A stretch of DNA of 64,000 nt. Source: Pseudoalteromonas sp. R3. GTDB lineage: Bacteria; Pseudomonadota; Gammaproteobacteria; Enterobacterales; Alteromonadaceae. How positions within the stretch are numbered: position 1 is the stretch's first letter; each line of letters begins with the position of its first letter. Location of the stretch: contig NZ_CP034835.1 in assembly GCF_004014715.1 (NCBI RefSeq), forward strand, positions 2,046,001 through 2,110,000, in the 5' to 3' direction. Position numbers and translations under genes: made by a program. Under the pieces are notes generated by a model. That model made no database searches. It was not told the origin of the DNA and was given only the letters and a program-made list of their open reading frames with translations. Below, piece after piece: positions 9,452-18,399 of this stretch.

Positions 9452-12400
9452 ATGGGAAAAAAAATAATACTCGTCCACGGGCTGGGCGGTTCCGCCGACG
9501 GAACATGGGGAAGATTTCCAGAGTTCCTTGAGCAGGATGCAGACCTTGATTACAGCATTGTTTCATATGGCTATCAGTCGCCCCATATAATTAAACAATT
9601 TTATCAGCGTGCCCCCAGTATTCTGAATATAGCAAATGGCCTACTCACCGATATAAAAGCTCGGTGCGACTTGGATAACGATGAAATTATTCTTGCTGGC
9701 CATAGTTTGGGTGGCTTAGTGGTTAAAAAACTTCTCCTTCGCATGAAGGATAAAAAAATTAACCATAAAATCAGAAAAGTATGCTTTTTTGACGTTCCAC
9801 ATGATGGGTCAGGGTTCGCAAATGTTGGCAAGTATATTTCATTTAGAAATCGGCATCTTAAAAGTCTGTGTCGTGATTCCAGCGAACTCGATGATTTAAA
9901 TGATCAGTGGGTAGATAGCGAGCTGGACAATGCTCTGGAGATTATGAGCATTGTCGCTGCAAATGACGACATTGTATCTTCTTCTAGTTCCAAGAGTATC
10001 TTCAGGCATCATCAGGTTGAAACAATTAACGATGTTGATCACGGCTCAATTGTCAAACCGAAAAGTATGGAATCATCTTCATATATTGTTTTTAAAAAAT
10101 TTATTTTGGAAGAACATACTGTAAATAGGTATAAAAATACTGCCTCACGAGACCTTGAAGACTGGAAAAATGTAGAAAGAAATCATAGTTACCATTATGC
10201 GACTGATGAAAATCGAACAAAAGATTTTGAGTCGTTTGTTGCTGCTATGAATTTAGAACGAGCTGTGATTAGGCTAACAGGAGCATCTGGGTTAGGTAAG
10301 ACACGCTTATTATTAGAAGCTATTGATGCATCTACTTCTATTGATGATTCCTGTGTTCTTATTTTTAATGCACCTGGTTACGACACCATCATTAAAGAAA
10401 GTATTCGAGCAATGGTTGAAGATCGTGTTCATGGCCTGGTAGTAATTGAAAATTGTAATATTGATTTGCACAACCATTTGGCCAAGGAGGTCAATAAAAC
10501 AGATTGCTTGCTAAAACTTGTTACAGTTGGCTATTCAGATGAACAAGTTGATGAATCTATTCATATTCAACTTTCCCCATTGTCAGATGAGGCCATAAAG
10601 CAGGTCCTGTCCCCAATATTAGTTGGGATGGATTCGAGTGACGTTGATCGTGTAGCTCGGTTTGCTCAGGGTTATCCTCTTATGGCTACTCTAATCGCAG
10701 GGCAGTATCAGAAAGAGGGTCGATTGCTTGGTTCGATAGAAAGTAGCTCTGTCGTAAGAAAATTAATCGATGGTGACGGCGGTATAACAGATGTTGAGAA
10801 GGGAATGTTATCTGCTTGTTCCTTATTCGATGTCTTTGGTACTGCCGAAGGGACAGCCGGCGAAGAGGCCAAATATATTGCGGAAGATGTTGCAGGGTCT
10901 GACCTAAAAACATTTGACAGAGTATTAAAAATATTTACCAGTCGGCAAATCATAAATCGCGCGGGGCGGTATGCAAGACTGGTGCCTAAGCCGCTGGCAC
11001 TGACACTGGCGTCAGAATGGTGGGAGGAGACGTCATATGATCGTCAAAAGCAGCTAATTGATACTCTCCCCGATTCCTTAATGCAGAGTTTTTGTACTCA
11101 GGCTTCATATCTTGATGACCAGCCGAGTGTTCAAAGATTTTCAGATCGACTATTTGGGGGGCAAAGCCCTTTTGTCCAAGCGGAGGAGCTGCTTACAGAA
11201 AGGGGTTCGAAACTCTTCCGCGCATTTGTTGAGGTGAACCCGAGTCAACGAGCGATGCTTTATACAGAGTTTTGTCTGAGTACAGTCATGAACAACTTCA
11301 GGCTATAGATGGTGATACGCGAAGAAACCTAGTATGGGCATTGGAAAAGCTATGTTTTCATGCGGATGTATTTGAAAAATCAGCATGGTGTATGTTGTTG
11401 CTGGCATCAGCTGAAAATGAAAGTTGGAGCAACAATGCAACGGGTATGTTTTCTCAGTTGTTTCGAGTGCATCTATCTGGAACGCAAGCGAAGCCTAATA
11501 TTCGCTTTGATATTTTAAAGCGGGCTATTGCAGTTAATCAGACCGATGTAGATATTGTGGTTCTTGAGGCTTTAGGTCAAGCAATCAGTACTTATGGAGG
11601 CACACGAACTGTTGGGGCCGAGTATCAGGGAACTAAAGCACCGCTTGAAGAGTGGCGGCCAGAGCTATGGCAAGATATTTTTGATTTCTGGCAACAAGCT
11701 TTTGATTTAATGCTGGTTCTTTTTGAACGGGGTGATGCACAAAAAGAAAAAGTCCTGTCAGATATAGGTCATTCAATTCGGGGCTTTGTTGCTCGTGGCC
11801 GTATTGAAATGTTGGATTCGGCGATTAGGAAGGTTGTTAGTATCAATGGCTGCTATTGGCCAGAAGCTCTAGACAGTATCAAAAACACTTTTGAGTATGA
11901 TTCAGAAGATATCAAGCAAGAAGCGACTGATGCGCTGAATAACTGGTTAGAGCTGCTAAGCCCCGATGAAGCAGAACTGCCCGAGAAGTTAAAGATTTTG
12001 GTAACCAATCCTCCCTGGGAGCATCATAAAGGTGAGGATGGTCACTACGTTGATGTGGCAGCAGAGAATGCGAAAGTACTTGCGACAGAACTCTCAAATA
12101 ATATTGAAGAATTACTCCCTCACCTCGGCTTATTGTTACAGGGGGAGCAAAAGCAGTCCTATGCTTTTGGCCACCAACTGGCTCATGACTTAACTGATGT
12201 TGTATCGATACTTGATTTGGCCCTAGAGTGCTTAGCAGCCATTGAAAAGCCTAACTCTCGGTTAGTTTTAGGTTTATATCGAGGTTTGTTTGAGCAGTCG
12301 CAAGAGCTTTGGCAAGAGAATATCGATCGGCTAGTTGCGGATGAGAAATTGGTTCATCTTTATCCAGATTTTATACGGACGGGTGATATTAAAAAGGCAC

Positions 12401-13350
12401 ATTTAGATAATCTGCTGGAGCTCATTCAGCGAGGTGTGTTATCGCCAAATAGTGCGAACGTATTGAGTTATGGCAGTGTGACTGACAGCATTGAACCGGA
12501 TGTGATGGCCAGTTTTTGCTTACAGTTAGCTGAGCTGGGCGAACAGGCAAGCTGGTCTGCGCTCAATGTGATTTATATGTATTGTTTTAGCAATAATGAC
12601 AGCATCAATGAGCTAAGAGATCAGCTTAAGTATTTAGTCACAGCCGTACCTTTACATAAAGGGCAAGAGAACACCGCAACAGATACACACCATTGGCATG
12701 ACATGGCTGAAAAGCTATTAAAAGAGCGAGATGAAGAGTTTGCAGTTGCGCTAACTAATCAGTTAATTGCGGCGAGTAAATTTGGCTTAAATCATGGTGA
12801 TATCTGGTCTTATACCAAACCTTTAATGTTAAGCCTAATGAGCGACTATGGTGACGTAATCTGGCCGATATTTGGTGAGGCTATCGTTCGAGCTGAAGGG
12901 ATGGATAAGTATTGGTTACAGCAGCTCTTAGATAGGGAAACAAGTTTGGTAGGAAATGTGCCAAGTGTACTTTCTGTTATTCCAGTTGAAAGCGTTATGG
13001 AATGGTGCTTAAAGCAACCAGATATTGGCCCAGTTTTTGTTGCCCGTTGTTTAAATGTCATCGAAACAGTTGATGAGATGCAACAGCCTTCGGCTTTGTT
13101 TATCGCCTTGCTTGAGAACTTTGGAAATGACCAACGGGTAGCGAGTGAACTGAGCGCTAATATGGGAACCCGTGGTTGGTCAGGGTCTCTAGTACCCTAC
13201 CTAGAATCAGATAAAGCAGCACTAAGCCCCTTGATTGAACATGAAAATTCTAATGTAAGGCACTGGGTTAAAGATCATATTGCATATATAAACCGGCAAA
13301 TAATTGAAGAGTCGAAGCGAGATGAAGAGCATGGATTTGGGCTTTATTAG
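9452..13350 (+). pseudogene. Alpha/beta-hydrolase plus STAND-type NTPase with helical C-terminus (one frameshift)
   Basis: Two overlapping frames, 9452-11308 and 11272-13350, read as one protein of about 1,299 residues if one C is added to the CCC run at 11239-11241; the join then reads VEVNPESTSDALYRVLSEYSH. Residues 1-210 form a lipase-like alpha/beta-hydrolase: AGHSLGGL with nucleophile Ser85, then an Asp in ANDDIV and a His in VDHGSI. A P-loop GASGLGKT lies at residues 277-284, with a Walker-B-like GLVVIEN and a GxP motif in FAQGYPLMA, marks of STAND NTPases. The remainder is helical, repeat-like sequence suited to sensing. The layout of effector, STAND module and sensor matches Avs-like anti-phage proteins, but this role is inference. 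It is AT-richer than the core and bracketed by attC-like sites. Confidence 0.7.
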
Positions 13351-13377
13351 TATGAGGGGAAACATTTTAAAGGCGTC

Positions 13378-13449
13378 ATATAACAAGTTGCTGCACGCGG
13401 AAAAATTACTCGCTGCGCTCCCAATTTTCCGGTGAGCAAAGCGTTATGC
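13378..13449 (+). other. attC recombination site (forward)
   Basis: TATAACAAGTTGCT at the left and GAGCAAAGCGTTATGC at the right, with inner arms GCGGAAAAATT and AATTTTCCGG, form the imperfect palindrome of an integron attC of about 72 bp in plus orientation. It separates the NTPase gene from the lipoprotein gene. Confidence 0.7.
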
Positions 13450-13464
13450 ACCTATTGAGGTTTA

Positions 13465-13869
13465 ATGTTGAAATTTCACATTTCATTTTTAGTTTTGATA
13501 ATTTCAGGTTGCACAATTACAACAACTGAAAAGGCAAAAGATTACCATGTTGGTATGTGGGATCTAGTTGCTGATTATTGTGACGAGACATACGAGTTAA
13601 GAGCTGATGGTACCCAAACTGTAATTAGCTACCCTGAAATAAGCACTGATACTTATACATTTAAAAGGTTTGGTGATACTGAGTTTTATGCTTGGGAATA
13701 CACGGTAATCGAATATAACAATAAACCAAGCTGCAATGGTACTTTCGATACTCATTTGGGTGAACAAACGTTGGCTTTTGTAAAGTTTAAAAACAATTTT
13801 ACAGAAATGCACATATATTCTTGGCCCAATGAAACTTCATACATTGGTGGTTACTTAAAAAAGCGGTAG
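13465..13869 (+). CDS. Small lipoprotein of unknown function (integron cassette gene)
   Basis: The 134-residue protein has a signal peptide ending in the lipobox IISGC, so it is predicted to be lipidated at Cys16 and membrane-anchored. The mature part is beta-rich, with many Tyr and Thr (YELRADGT, YTFKRFGDTEFYAWEY), suggesting a small lipocalin-like or Lipocalin_5-type domain, but I recognise no family. The start at 13465 is 16 bp after an attC, the usual spacing for a cassette gene. Its own downstream attC is missing, probably lost where the RAYT fragment joins. Confidence 0.65.
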   Translation: MLKFHISFLVLIISGCTITTTEKAKDYHVGMWDLVADYCDETYELRADGTQTVISYPEISTDTYTFKRFGDTEFYAWEYTVIEYNNKPSCNGTFDTHLGEQTLAFVKFKNNFTEMHIYSWPNETSYIGGYLKKR

Positions 13870-13907
13870 TTTGGCCAGACAAACCGAGACATCCACTCGA
13901 AACTGGC

Positions 13908-14783
13908 GTGCGGAATGTACGTCGTCTACCTTTAGGTAGTGCTCAATGGATTGAGGAAAAATTGCTGACCCTTGCCAAGGTGTTTTGCATTGATGTTTGT
14001 GGCTATGCTGTTATGAGCAATCATACGCATATTGTGTTGTATGTGGATGATAAGAAAGCACAAAGGTTATCAGATAAAGCAATCGTTCTTCGCTGGCATA
14101 AGCTGTTTAAGGGCAACTGGCTGACGCACAAGTTAATTGGTGGTGATGAGCTGAGCGCATCCGAGCATAGTATGCTGGCAGCGGATATTGCTGAATTCAG
14201 ATCCCGTCTTGCGAGCATCAGCTGGTTTATGCGGGTGCTCAATGAAGACATTGCCCGCAGAGCCAATAAAGAAGATGGTTGCACAGGCCGGTTTTGGGAA
14301 GGGCGATTTAAGTCACAAGCCTTGCTGGATGAAGCGGCACTGGCAGCATGCCTGGCTTATGTTGACCTGAACCCAGTCAGAGCCAAAATGGCAGAGACAC
14401 CGGAAACGTCAGACTACACCAGCATTAAAAAGCGGATTGAGCATGCACAGCAAGGTAAGCAACCCAAAAGCTTACTGCGTTTTGCGGGTAACCCAAGAAA
14501 GCACATGCCCAAAGGACTGCCGTTTGAGCTGACTTATTATATCCAACTGGTGGAGTTAACAGGCCGATGCATGCGCGCAGATAAGCGGGGCTATATCAGC
14601 GATAGTCAGCCACTGCTGACACGATTGCAAATAGAGCCAGACAACTGGCTCAAACTGACTACGCAGTTTACAAAGGTCTTTCATGGTGCAGTGGGGCGAA
14701 AGCAAGCGATGACAGATTACTGTGAACATCTTCATAAAAGGCGACGAGCCAACTTGACTCAGTGCGAGCGATTACTGGGTTAA
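13908..14783 (+). pseudogene. REP-type (RAYT/Y1) transposase, N-terminus missing
   Basis: The frame encodes the HUH-type single-strand transposase domain: YAVMSNHTHIVLYVD contains the HxH motif, and LAYVDLNPVRAKM carries the conserved region with the catalytic Tyr. The sequence ends with the long C-terminal extension of Alteromonadales RAYT proteins. Relatives start with a TPYYHCVSRCVRRAFLCG-like segment; here only VRNVRRLPLG remains and the following loop is shortened. The 5' part is therefore deleted, and the GTG at 13908 is only the first available start. It is probably inactive. Confidence 0.75.
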
Positions 14784-14954
14784 CACTTTTCCTTAACTAC
14801 CATCTCGATTTATCCAAGCTCAGGTTTGGGTACGTTCTCGTATTGTCAGAATCTGATTATTCTTCAGGTTTTCATGCTTAAACTTATGACTTTCACTGCT
14901 CAGAGCTTATACGGAATGCAGTATCTGGTAGTCTTGCATTTCTTTATTGATCCT

Positions 14955-15002
14955 GCCCACAATTGGTCTGCGAATTTACCAGTGGGTGTCACTTAAAAAA
15001 TT
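14955..15002 (+). repeat. RAYT-associated terminal repeat
   Basis: This copy starts GCCCACA and ends TGGGTGTCACTTAAAAAATT. It lies about 170 bp after the RAYT gene and is near-identical over most of its length to 9044-9090. CCCAC and GTGGG can pair. It is taken as the 3' end of the RAYT element. 14784-14954 and 15003-15239 hold no recognisable gene. Confidence 0.5.
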
Positions 15003-15239
15003 CTTGCTACGCAGCGAGAGATGCAATGGTAGTATTTTGTGTCAACTAAGCTGATCTGGCTTTTCCGTGCCATTGGCATTGGGTTCGTCCTTATCCTTGG
15101 AGCAGATGAAAAGCATAGGCTAGGGTTGTATGACAGACAAGTTTTGGAATGTACGTCTATCAGCTCTATTTTTGTTACTTGTTTTTTTTTTCAAGTTGAG
15201 TTAGGTTGGGATTGAGAATTAACTCACAAGGATAGAAAC

Positions 15240-15415
15240 ATGAAATTAAAGCTAAAAAAGAACAAAATTAAACAGTTATGCCATGATCATGCAGTGCTTA
15301 ATGGTAAGGCAACAAAAGAAGTGAATGGTGGATGGGACAATTGGGGGGCACAGGGCGTTGTCCTGTAACACATCGTGATTTTTGTGGCACAAATTGGGCT
15401 CAGTGTGCGCCATAA
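15240..15415 (+). pseudogene. RiPP-like precursor peptide gene (one-base frameshift)
   Basis: An ATG with AAGGAT upstream starts MKLKLKKNKIKQL, a basic helical leader, followed by KEVNGG, which resembles the double-Gly end of leader peptides. The frame stops at 15366-15368, but adding one G to the run of six at 15343-15348 restores a 58-residue product. Its core would read GGTGRCPVTHRDFCGTN with WAQCAP after it: three Cys, several Thr. Such KLNLKKK-type leaders followed by Cys-rich cores occur in putative natural-product precursors of this group. No modification enzyme or transporter lies nearby, so function is open. Confidence 0.5.
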
Positions 15416-15736
15416 ATATTGATGCATAAATAAGGGGCTATCCGCCCTTGGTTATGGCTATTTAAATGATTGTAACCCTCCCTATTACTATCTAGTAAAT
15501 CCTCCTGAAAAACACAGACAAAAATAAAAAACAAATACACCCAGTCTTACCTGTTACTTTTACAGGTCCATATACAATTAATACAAGTGCTTCAGCAAGT
15601 AGAAAAGCGGAAAGATTCAGAAGTCAGGCTTTGCGGGTGAACAATTTAAGCTGAAATAGTCGTTATTTGATATTTTGGACACGTTTAAGCACTGCCTAAG
15701 TGCGACAGTCATCACTCGAAGTTAAGATAATGACAA
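15416..15736. other. Gene-free stretch between peptide gene and cassette array
   Basis: No convincing coding frame. A small hairpin, ACCTGT with ACAGGT (15548-15569), and a GC stem without a T run near 15431-15449 are the only structures seen. Confidence 0.3.
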
Positions 15737-15874
15737 TTCTAACCCAGAAAGCGCTCACAATTAGCCAGATTAGAGCGTCGCTTTTTTGCAAAAGCGGACA
15801 AACAGAGACATCGCTGGAGCGTCCATATATGTCACTTAAAAAATTATTTGTCCGCGTTTACGACCTTGTTAATT
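15737..15874 (-). other. attC-like site (reverse)
   Basis: Read on the minus strand it begins AATTAACAAGG, shows perfect arms GCGGACAAA and TTTGTCCGC (15847-15855 with 15794-15802) and ends near GGGTTAGAAT. The stop codon of the neighbouring gene lies inside the first box, as is common for cassettes. The last box is atypical. Confidence 0.5.
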
Positions 15875-16201
15875 GCCACTATCCGATGAATCGTCGTTAC
15901 TGTAATCACTTAATTCACTAAATGCTGAAGAGTGATTAAATGTTCCTGAAGAGACTCGGCGAGGAGGTCTATTTTTTCTGTTTAAATATTCTGTTTTTCC
16001 ATAGTCTCTGTATTGAGACAGAGTTCCATTGAAAATTTGTTTCGCAAAATCTAAATTTTTATCAGATATTTTTGCTCGGGACAAAGCGTACAATATTTCT
16101 TCATCCGAATACGACTCTTTATCACCATAAGTGCTCAACCAAGGAGTTAGCTTATTCGCAATCCTTTTTAACTTCCAATTTCGTAAAGCTTTCAGAAGCA
16201 T
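15869..16201 (-). CDS. DUF6559-like small protein (integron cassette gene)
   Basis: The 110-residue protein starts MLLKALRNWKLKRIANKL, a basic helical beginning, followed by PWLSTYGDKESYSDEEI and a FAKQIFNG segment. This resembles DUF6559 proteins, small cytoplasmic proteins of unknown role often found in gamma-proteobacterial integrons. The C-terminus is low-complexity Ser/Asp-rich. A GGGAG ribosome binding site lies before the start. It lies between two reverse attC sites and its stop overlaps one of them. Confidence 0.6.
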   Translation of the reverse strand: MLLKALRNWKLKRIANKLTPWLSTYGDKESYSDEEILYALSRAKISDKNLDFAKQIFNGTLSQYRDYGKTEYLNRKNRPPRRVSSGTFNHSSAFSELSDYSNDDSSDSGN

Positions 16202-16246
16202 AATCTGTTCTCCCTTAGCTGAAGTTTTCGCGCATGTTACCGTGGC

Positions 16247-16351
16247 AATTAACGCCGCAAATAAACGGCAAAAATTAGTTGGCTAAAATTTGTGAGGTAC
16301 GAACAAAGCCAACTGATTTTTGTCCGCCCTTTTTAATTTGCTTTGTTATAA
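16247..16351 (-). other. attC recombination site (reverse)
   Basis: On the minus strand it begins TTATAACAAAGC and ends GCGGCGTTAATT, with long arms around AGTTGGCT and AGCCAACT, about 105 bp. It is nearly identical (about 4 differences in 97 bp) to the next attC, interrupted by the IS10-like element, so the two cassettes share a site type, as in chromosomal arrays. Confidence 0.85.
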
Positions 16352-16354
16352 GCC

Positions 16355-16636
16355 CTATGAACGAAGGCCATTTTGGTAATGATAATGCTCTTGGCTAGCT
16401 GTGGTAAACCCAGCAATAAAATTGGGCTGTTTACTTTTTTCAGCTAATTTTTCGGGCTTAATATTATGCATGTCATTTTCTACAGCCCAGTCAAATACAC
16501 CTTGATCAAGCGGGTATTTAGTTAGTATCCCAGTTAGTGAGTTTTCTTTTATCCAACTTTCAGCTAATTCGAGTTCACTGAAAACACCGCCAGAAAAGTC
16601 TGCATTGCTTTTATTGAATATCCATACTGACTTCAT
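16355..16636 (-). CDS. DUF7710-family protein (integron cassette gene)
   Basis: The 93-residue protein reads MKSVWIFNKSNADFSGGVF, then a long helix ELELAESWIKENSLTG, then LTKYPLDQGVFDWAVEN, and ends with ASQEHYHYQNG. This pattern matches small DUF7710 proteins, which are frequent cargo of integrons and whose function is unknown. TTTGGAG precedes the ATG. The gene starts about 20 bp after one attC and its stop abuts the next, the normal packing of a cassette. Confidence 0.7.
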   Translation of the reverse strand: MKSVWIFNKSNADFSGGVFSELELAESWIKENSLTGILTKYPLDQGVFDWAVENDMHNIKPEKLAEKSKQPNFIAGFTTASQEHYHYQNGLRS

Positions 16637-16671
16637 TCACTAAAACTCCAAAGGGCTTATAACGCCGCAAA

Positions 16672-17969
16672 CTGAGGAATCCCCAGATAATCATATTTAA
16701 AATCAATGTGATGGACACGCACGGCATTGTTTGATCTAATTTATTTCGCCAAAAACTAACCAGATAACAACACCATGCTTGATACCACCATCCTACACGA
16801 TATGCTCAGAAAAAACTGCCCCCAAATTCACGCTCGGCGCCTTGATTCATTAATGCTGGCAACTGAGACTTTGCTCGATTGCAACCAACTATCTCTTACA
16901 GAGCTGGGTCGGAATATGAAGGGCCCTGTCGCTGCAAAACACAACATTAAACGTATGGACCGACTGCTTGGCAACACTGCCATGCATAACGACCGACTTG
17001 CTATTTACCGCTTTCATGCTCGCCTGACGTGTGGCGCTAATCCTATGCCTATCTTGCCGGTCGACTGGGCCGATGTGCGCGAGCAACTGCGGTTGATGAC
17101 TTCGCGTGCTTCCGTCAGCATTCAGGGACGCTCAATGATAGTGTATGAGTGCACCTTCACGTTTGCTCAATACAACTCACCCAAGTCCCATCAGCTGTTC
17201 CTGGATGAACTTGCCAGCATCCTGCCTGATAAATGTATTCCACTCATCGTGACAGATGCTGGCTATCGAAATGCCTGGTTTCGACAGGTTGATAAAAAAG
17301 GCTGGTTCTGGCTCGGGCGGGTGCGTGGTAAAGTCACTTATCAGCATAAGAACAGCGAAGATTGGCCTGTAAATCAGGCTCTTTACCCATCAGCAACTCC
17401 TCGTGGACGTTATATTGGAGAAGTAAAACTTGGCCGAAAAAGCCCTATCAACTGCCACCTTCATTTATATAAAGCCAAACAAAAAGGCCGTACTGACAGG
17501 CGCTCTTCAAAAGCTGGCAGGCATCATACCGCACAAAAAAGTTATCGAACTGGCAGTAAAGAGCCCTGGCTATTAGCCACTAACCTGCCCGCAGAATTGT
17601 TCAAACCCAGACGTGTAGTATCACTTTACGCCAAACGTATGCAAATCGAAGAGAGCTTTCGAGACCTGAAAAGCCCCCAATACGGGATGGGTCTGCGGAA
17701 CCGGCTCGATATTCTGCTATTACTCGCTTTGCTGGCGACCATTATTCTCTGGTGGATCGGCCTGTATGCCCAACACTCAAACTGGCAACGAAAGTTCCAG
17801 GCAAATACAATAAAAGACCGTGCTGTTCTGTCGACTGTCAGACTTGGCAAAGAGGTTAGGCGACGAAGCGATTATGTTATGACAGGAAAGCAACTGCGCT
17901 GGGCTATACGCGAATATGTGCGCTTGATACATCTGCTCGGGAGGCCTCAATTATGAGGGGATCCTCCAG
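16672..17969 (+). mobile_element. IS10-like (IS4-family) insertion sequence, complete
   Basis: The element is 1,298 bp. Its left end CTGAGGAATCCCCAGATAAT and right end (complement CTGGAGGATCCCCTCATAAT) are imperfect inverted repeats resembling IS10 ends. A perfect 9-bp direct duplication, CGCCGCAAA, flanks it at 16663-16671 and 17970-17978. It carries one intact transposase gene, and the clean duplication suggests recent insertion. Confidence 0.93.
16775..17956 (+). CDS. IS4-family transposase (IS10 group)
   Basis: This 393-residue DDE transposase begins MLDTTILHDMLRKNCPQ and shows the IS4 core: LPVDWADV with the first Asp, VTDAGYRNAWF with the second, and the Y-R-E-K signature in YAKRMQIEESFRDLKSPQYG with the catalytic Glu. 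The length agrees with IS10-type enzymes of about 400 residues. The gene fills the element and ends 13 bp from its right end. Nothing suggests inactivation. Confidence 0.93.
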   Translation: MLDTTILHDMLRKNCPQIHARRLDSLMLATETLLDCNQLSLTELGRNMKGPVAAKHNIKRMDRLLGNTAMHNDRLAIYRFHARLTCGANPMPILPVDWADVREQLRLMTSRASVSIQGRSMIVYECTFTFAQYNSPKSHQLFLDELASILPDKCIPLIVTDAGYRNAWFRQVDKKGWFWLGRVRGKVTYQHKNSEDWPVNQALYPSATPRGRYIGEVKLGRKSPINCHLHLYKAKQKGRTDRRSSKAGRHHTAQKSYRTGSKEPWLLATNLPAELFKPRRVVSLYAKRMQIEESFRDLKSPQYGMGLRNRLDILLLLALLATIILWWIGLYAQHSNWQRKFQANTIKDRAVLSTVRLGKEVRRRSDYVMTGKQLRWAIREYVRLIHLLGRPQL

Positions 17970-18062
17970 CGCCGCAAATAAACGGCTAAAAATAGTTGGC
18001 TAAAATTTGTGAGGTACGAACAAAGCCAACTGTTTTTTGTCCGCACTTTTTAATTTGCTTTG

Positions 18063-18299
18063 TTAGTGTTCGTTTTTTGACTTTATTAAGAATTTTAATG
18101 CGCCATACTTAACAAATGGCGACATGACATAAGCAAGCAATACAGAATCAGCAACTAAAATCCATGTGAGAACAACCGACTTATCTTCAGAGTTACATAA
18201 CTCTCTAAAGAGTATTTCAAAGCAAACCCCATCCGGTGATGACAAAATATACATTGCCACGCCGAACAAAGTTAATGCGATGAGCACTCTTTTGAACAT
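18063..18299 (-). CDS. Small two-helix membrane protein (integron cassette gene)
   Basis: The ATG at 18299 is chosen because AGAGAGGA lies just upstream; a longer frame from a TTG at 18335 is possible but has a weak site. The 78-residue product has two hydrophobic segments (VLIALTLFGVAMYIL and WILVADSVLLAYVM) and a basic C-terminus, so it is an inner-membrane protein of unknown function. Its TAA lies inside the R'' box of the IS-split attC. Confidence 0.55.
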   Translation of the reverse strand: MFKRVLIALTLFGVAMYILSSPDGVCFEILFRELCNSEDKSVVLTWILVADSVLLAYVMSPFVKYGALKFLIKSKNEH

Positions 18300-18350
18300 T
18301 TCCTCTCTGAGTTGTCGGCTAGCTCTAATTCTCAACTAAAACTCCAAGAA

Positions 18351-18398
18351 CACTAACGCCGCGTTCACCGGCTTGTCCGGTGCAACGCTTTGTTATAT
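18351..18398 (-). other. Short attC recombination site (reverse)
   Basis: Read on the minus strand it begins ATATAACAAAGCG, contains CACCGG/CCGGTG arms around a tiny loop, and ends GCGGCGTTAGTG. At about 48 bp it is near the lower limit for attC sites. Confidence 0.75.
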
Positions 18399-18399
18399 T

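Larger units (their letters stand above)
16656..18068 (-). other. attC recombination site (reverse) split by an IS
   Basis: The two parts, 16656-16671 and 17979-18068, join across the insertion into a site nearly identical to the attC at 16247-16351 (TTATAACGCCGCAAATAAAC read on the plus strand). The IS10-like element entered within the GCGGCGTTA box side and duplicated CGCCGCAAA. Confidence 0.85.

Noticed and set aside
11230..11310. Programmed ribosomal frameshift in the STAND gene
   Set aside because: No X-XXY-YYZ slippery heptamer or downstream structure is evident, and five other breaks show the same single-base homopolymer defect.
15831..15848. Third match to the RAYT-end core GTCACTTAAAAAATT
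   Set aside because: It lacks the GCCCACA half and lies in the loop of the attC at 15737-15874; an AT-rich 15-base match there may be chance.
15700..15921. 73-residue plus-strand frame
   Set aside because: It overlaps the attC and the reverse cassette gene and contains the AT-rich loop sequence; it is an antisense shadow.
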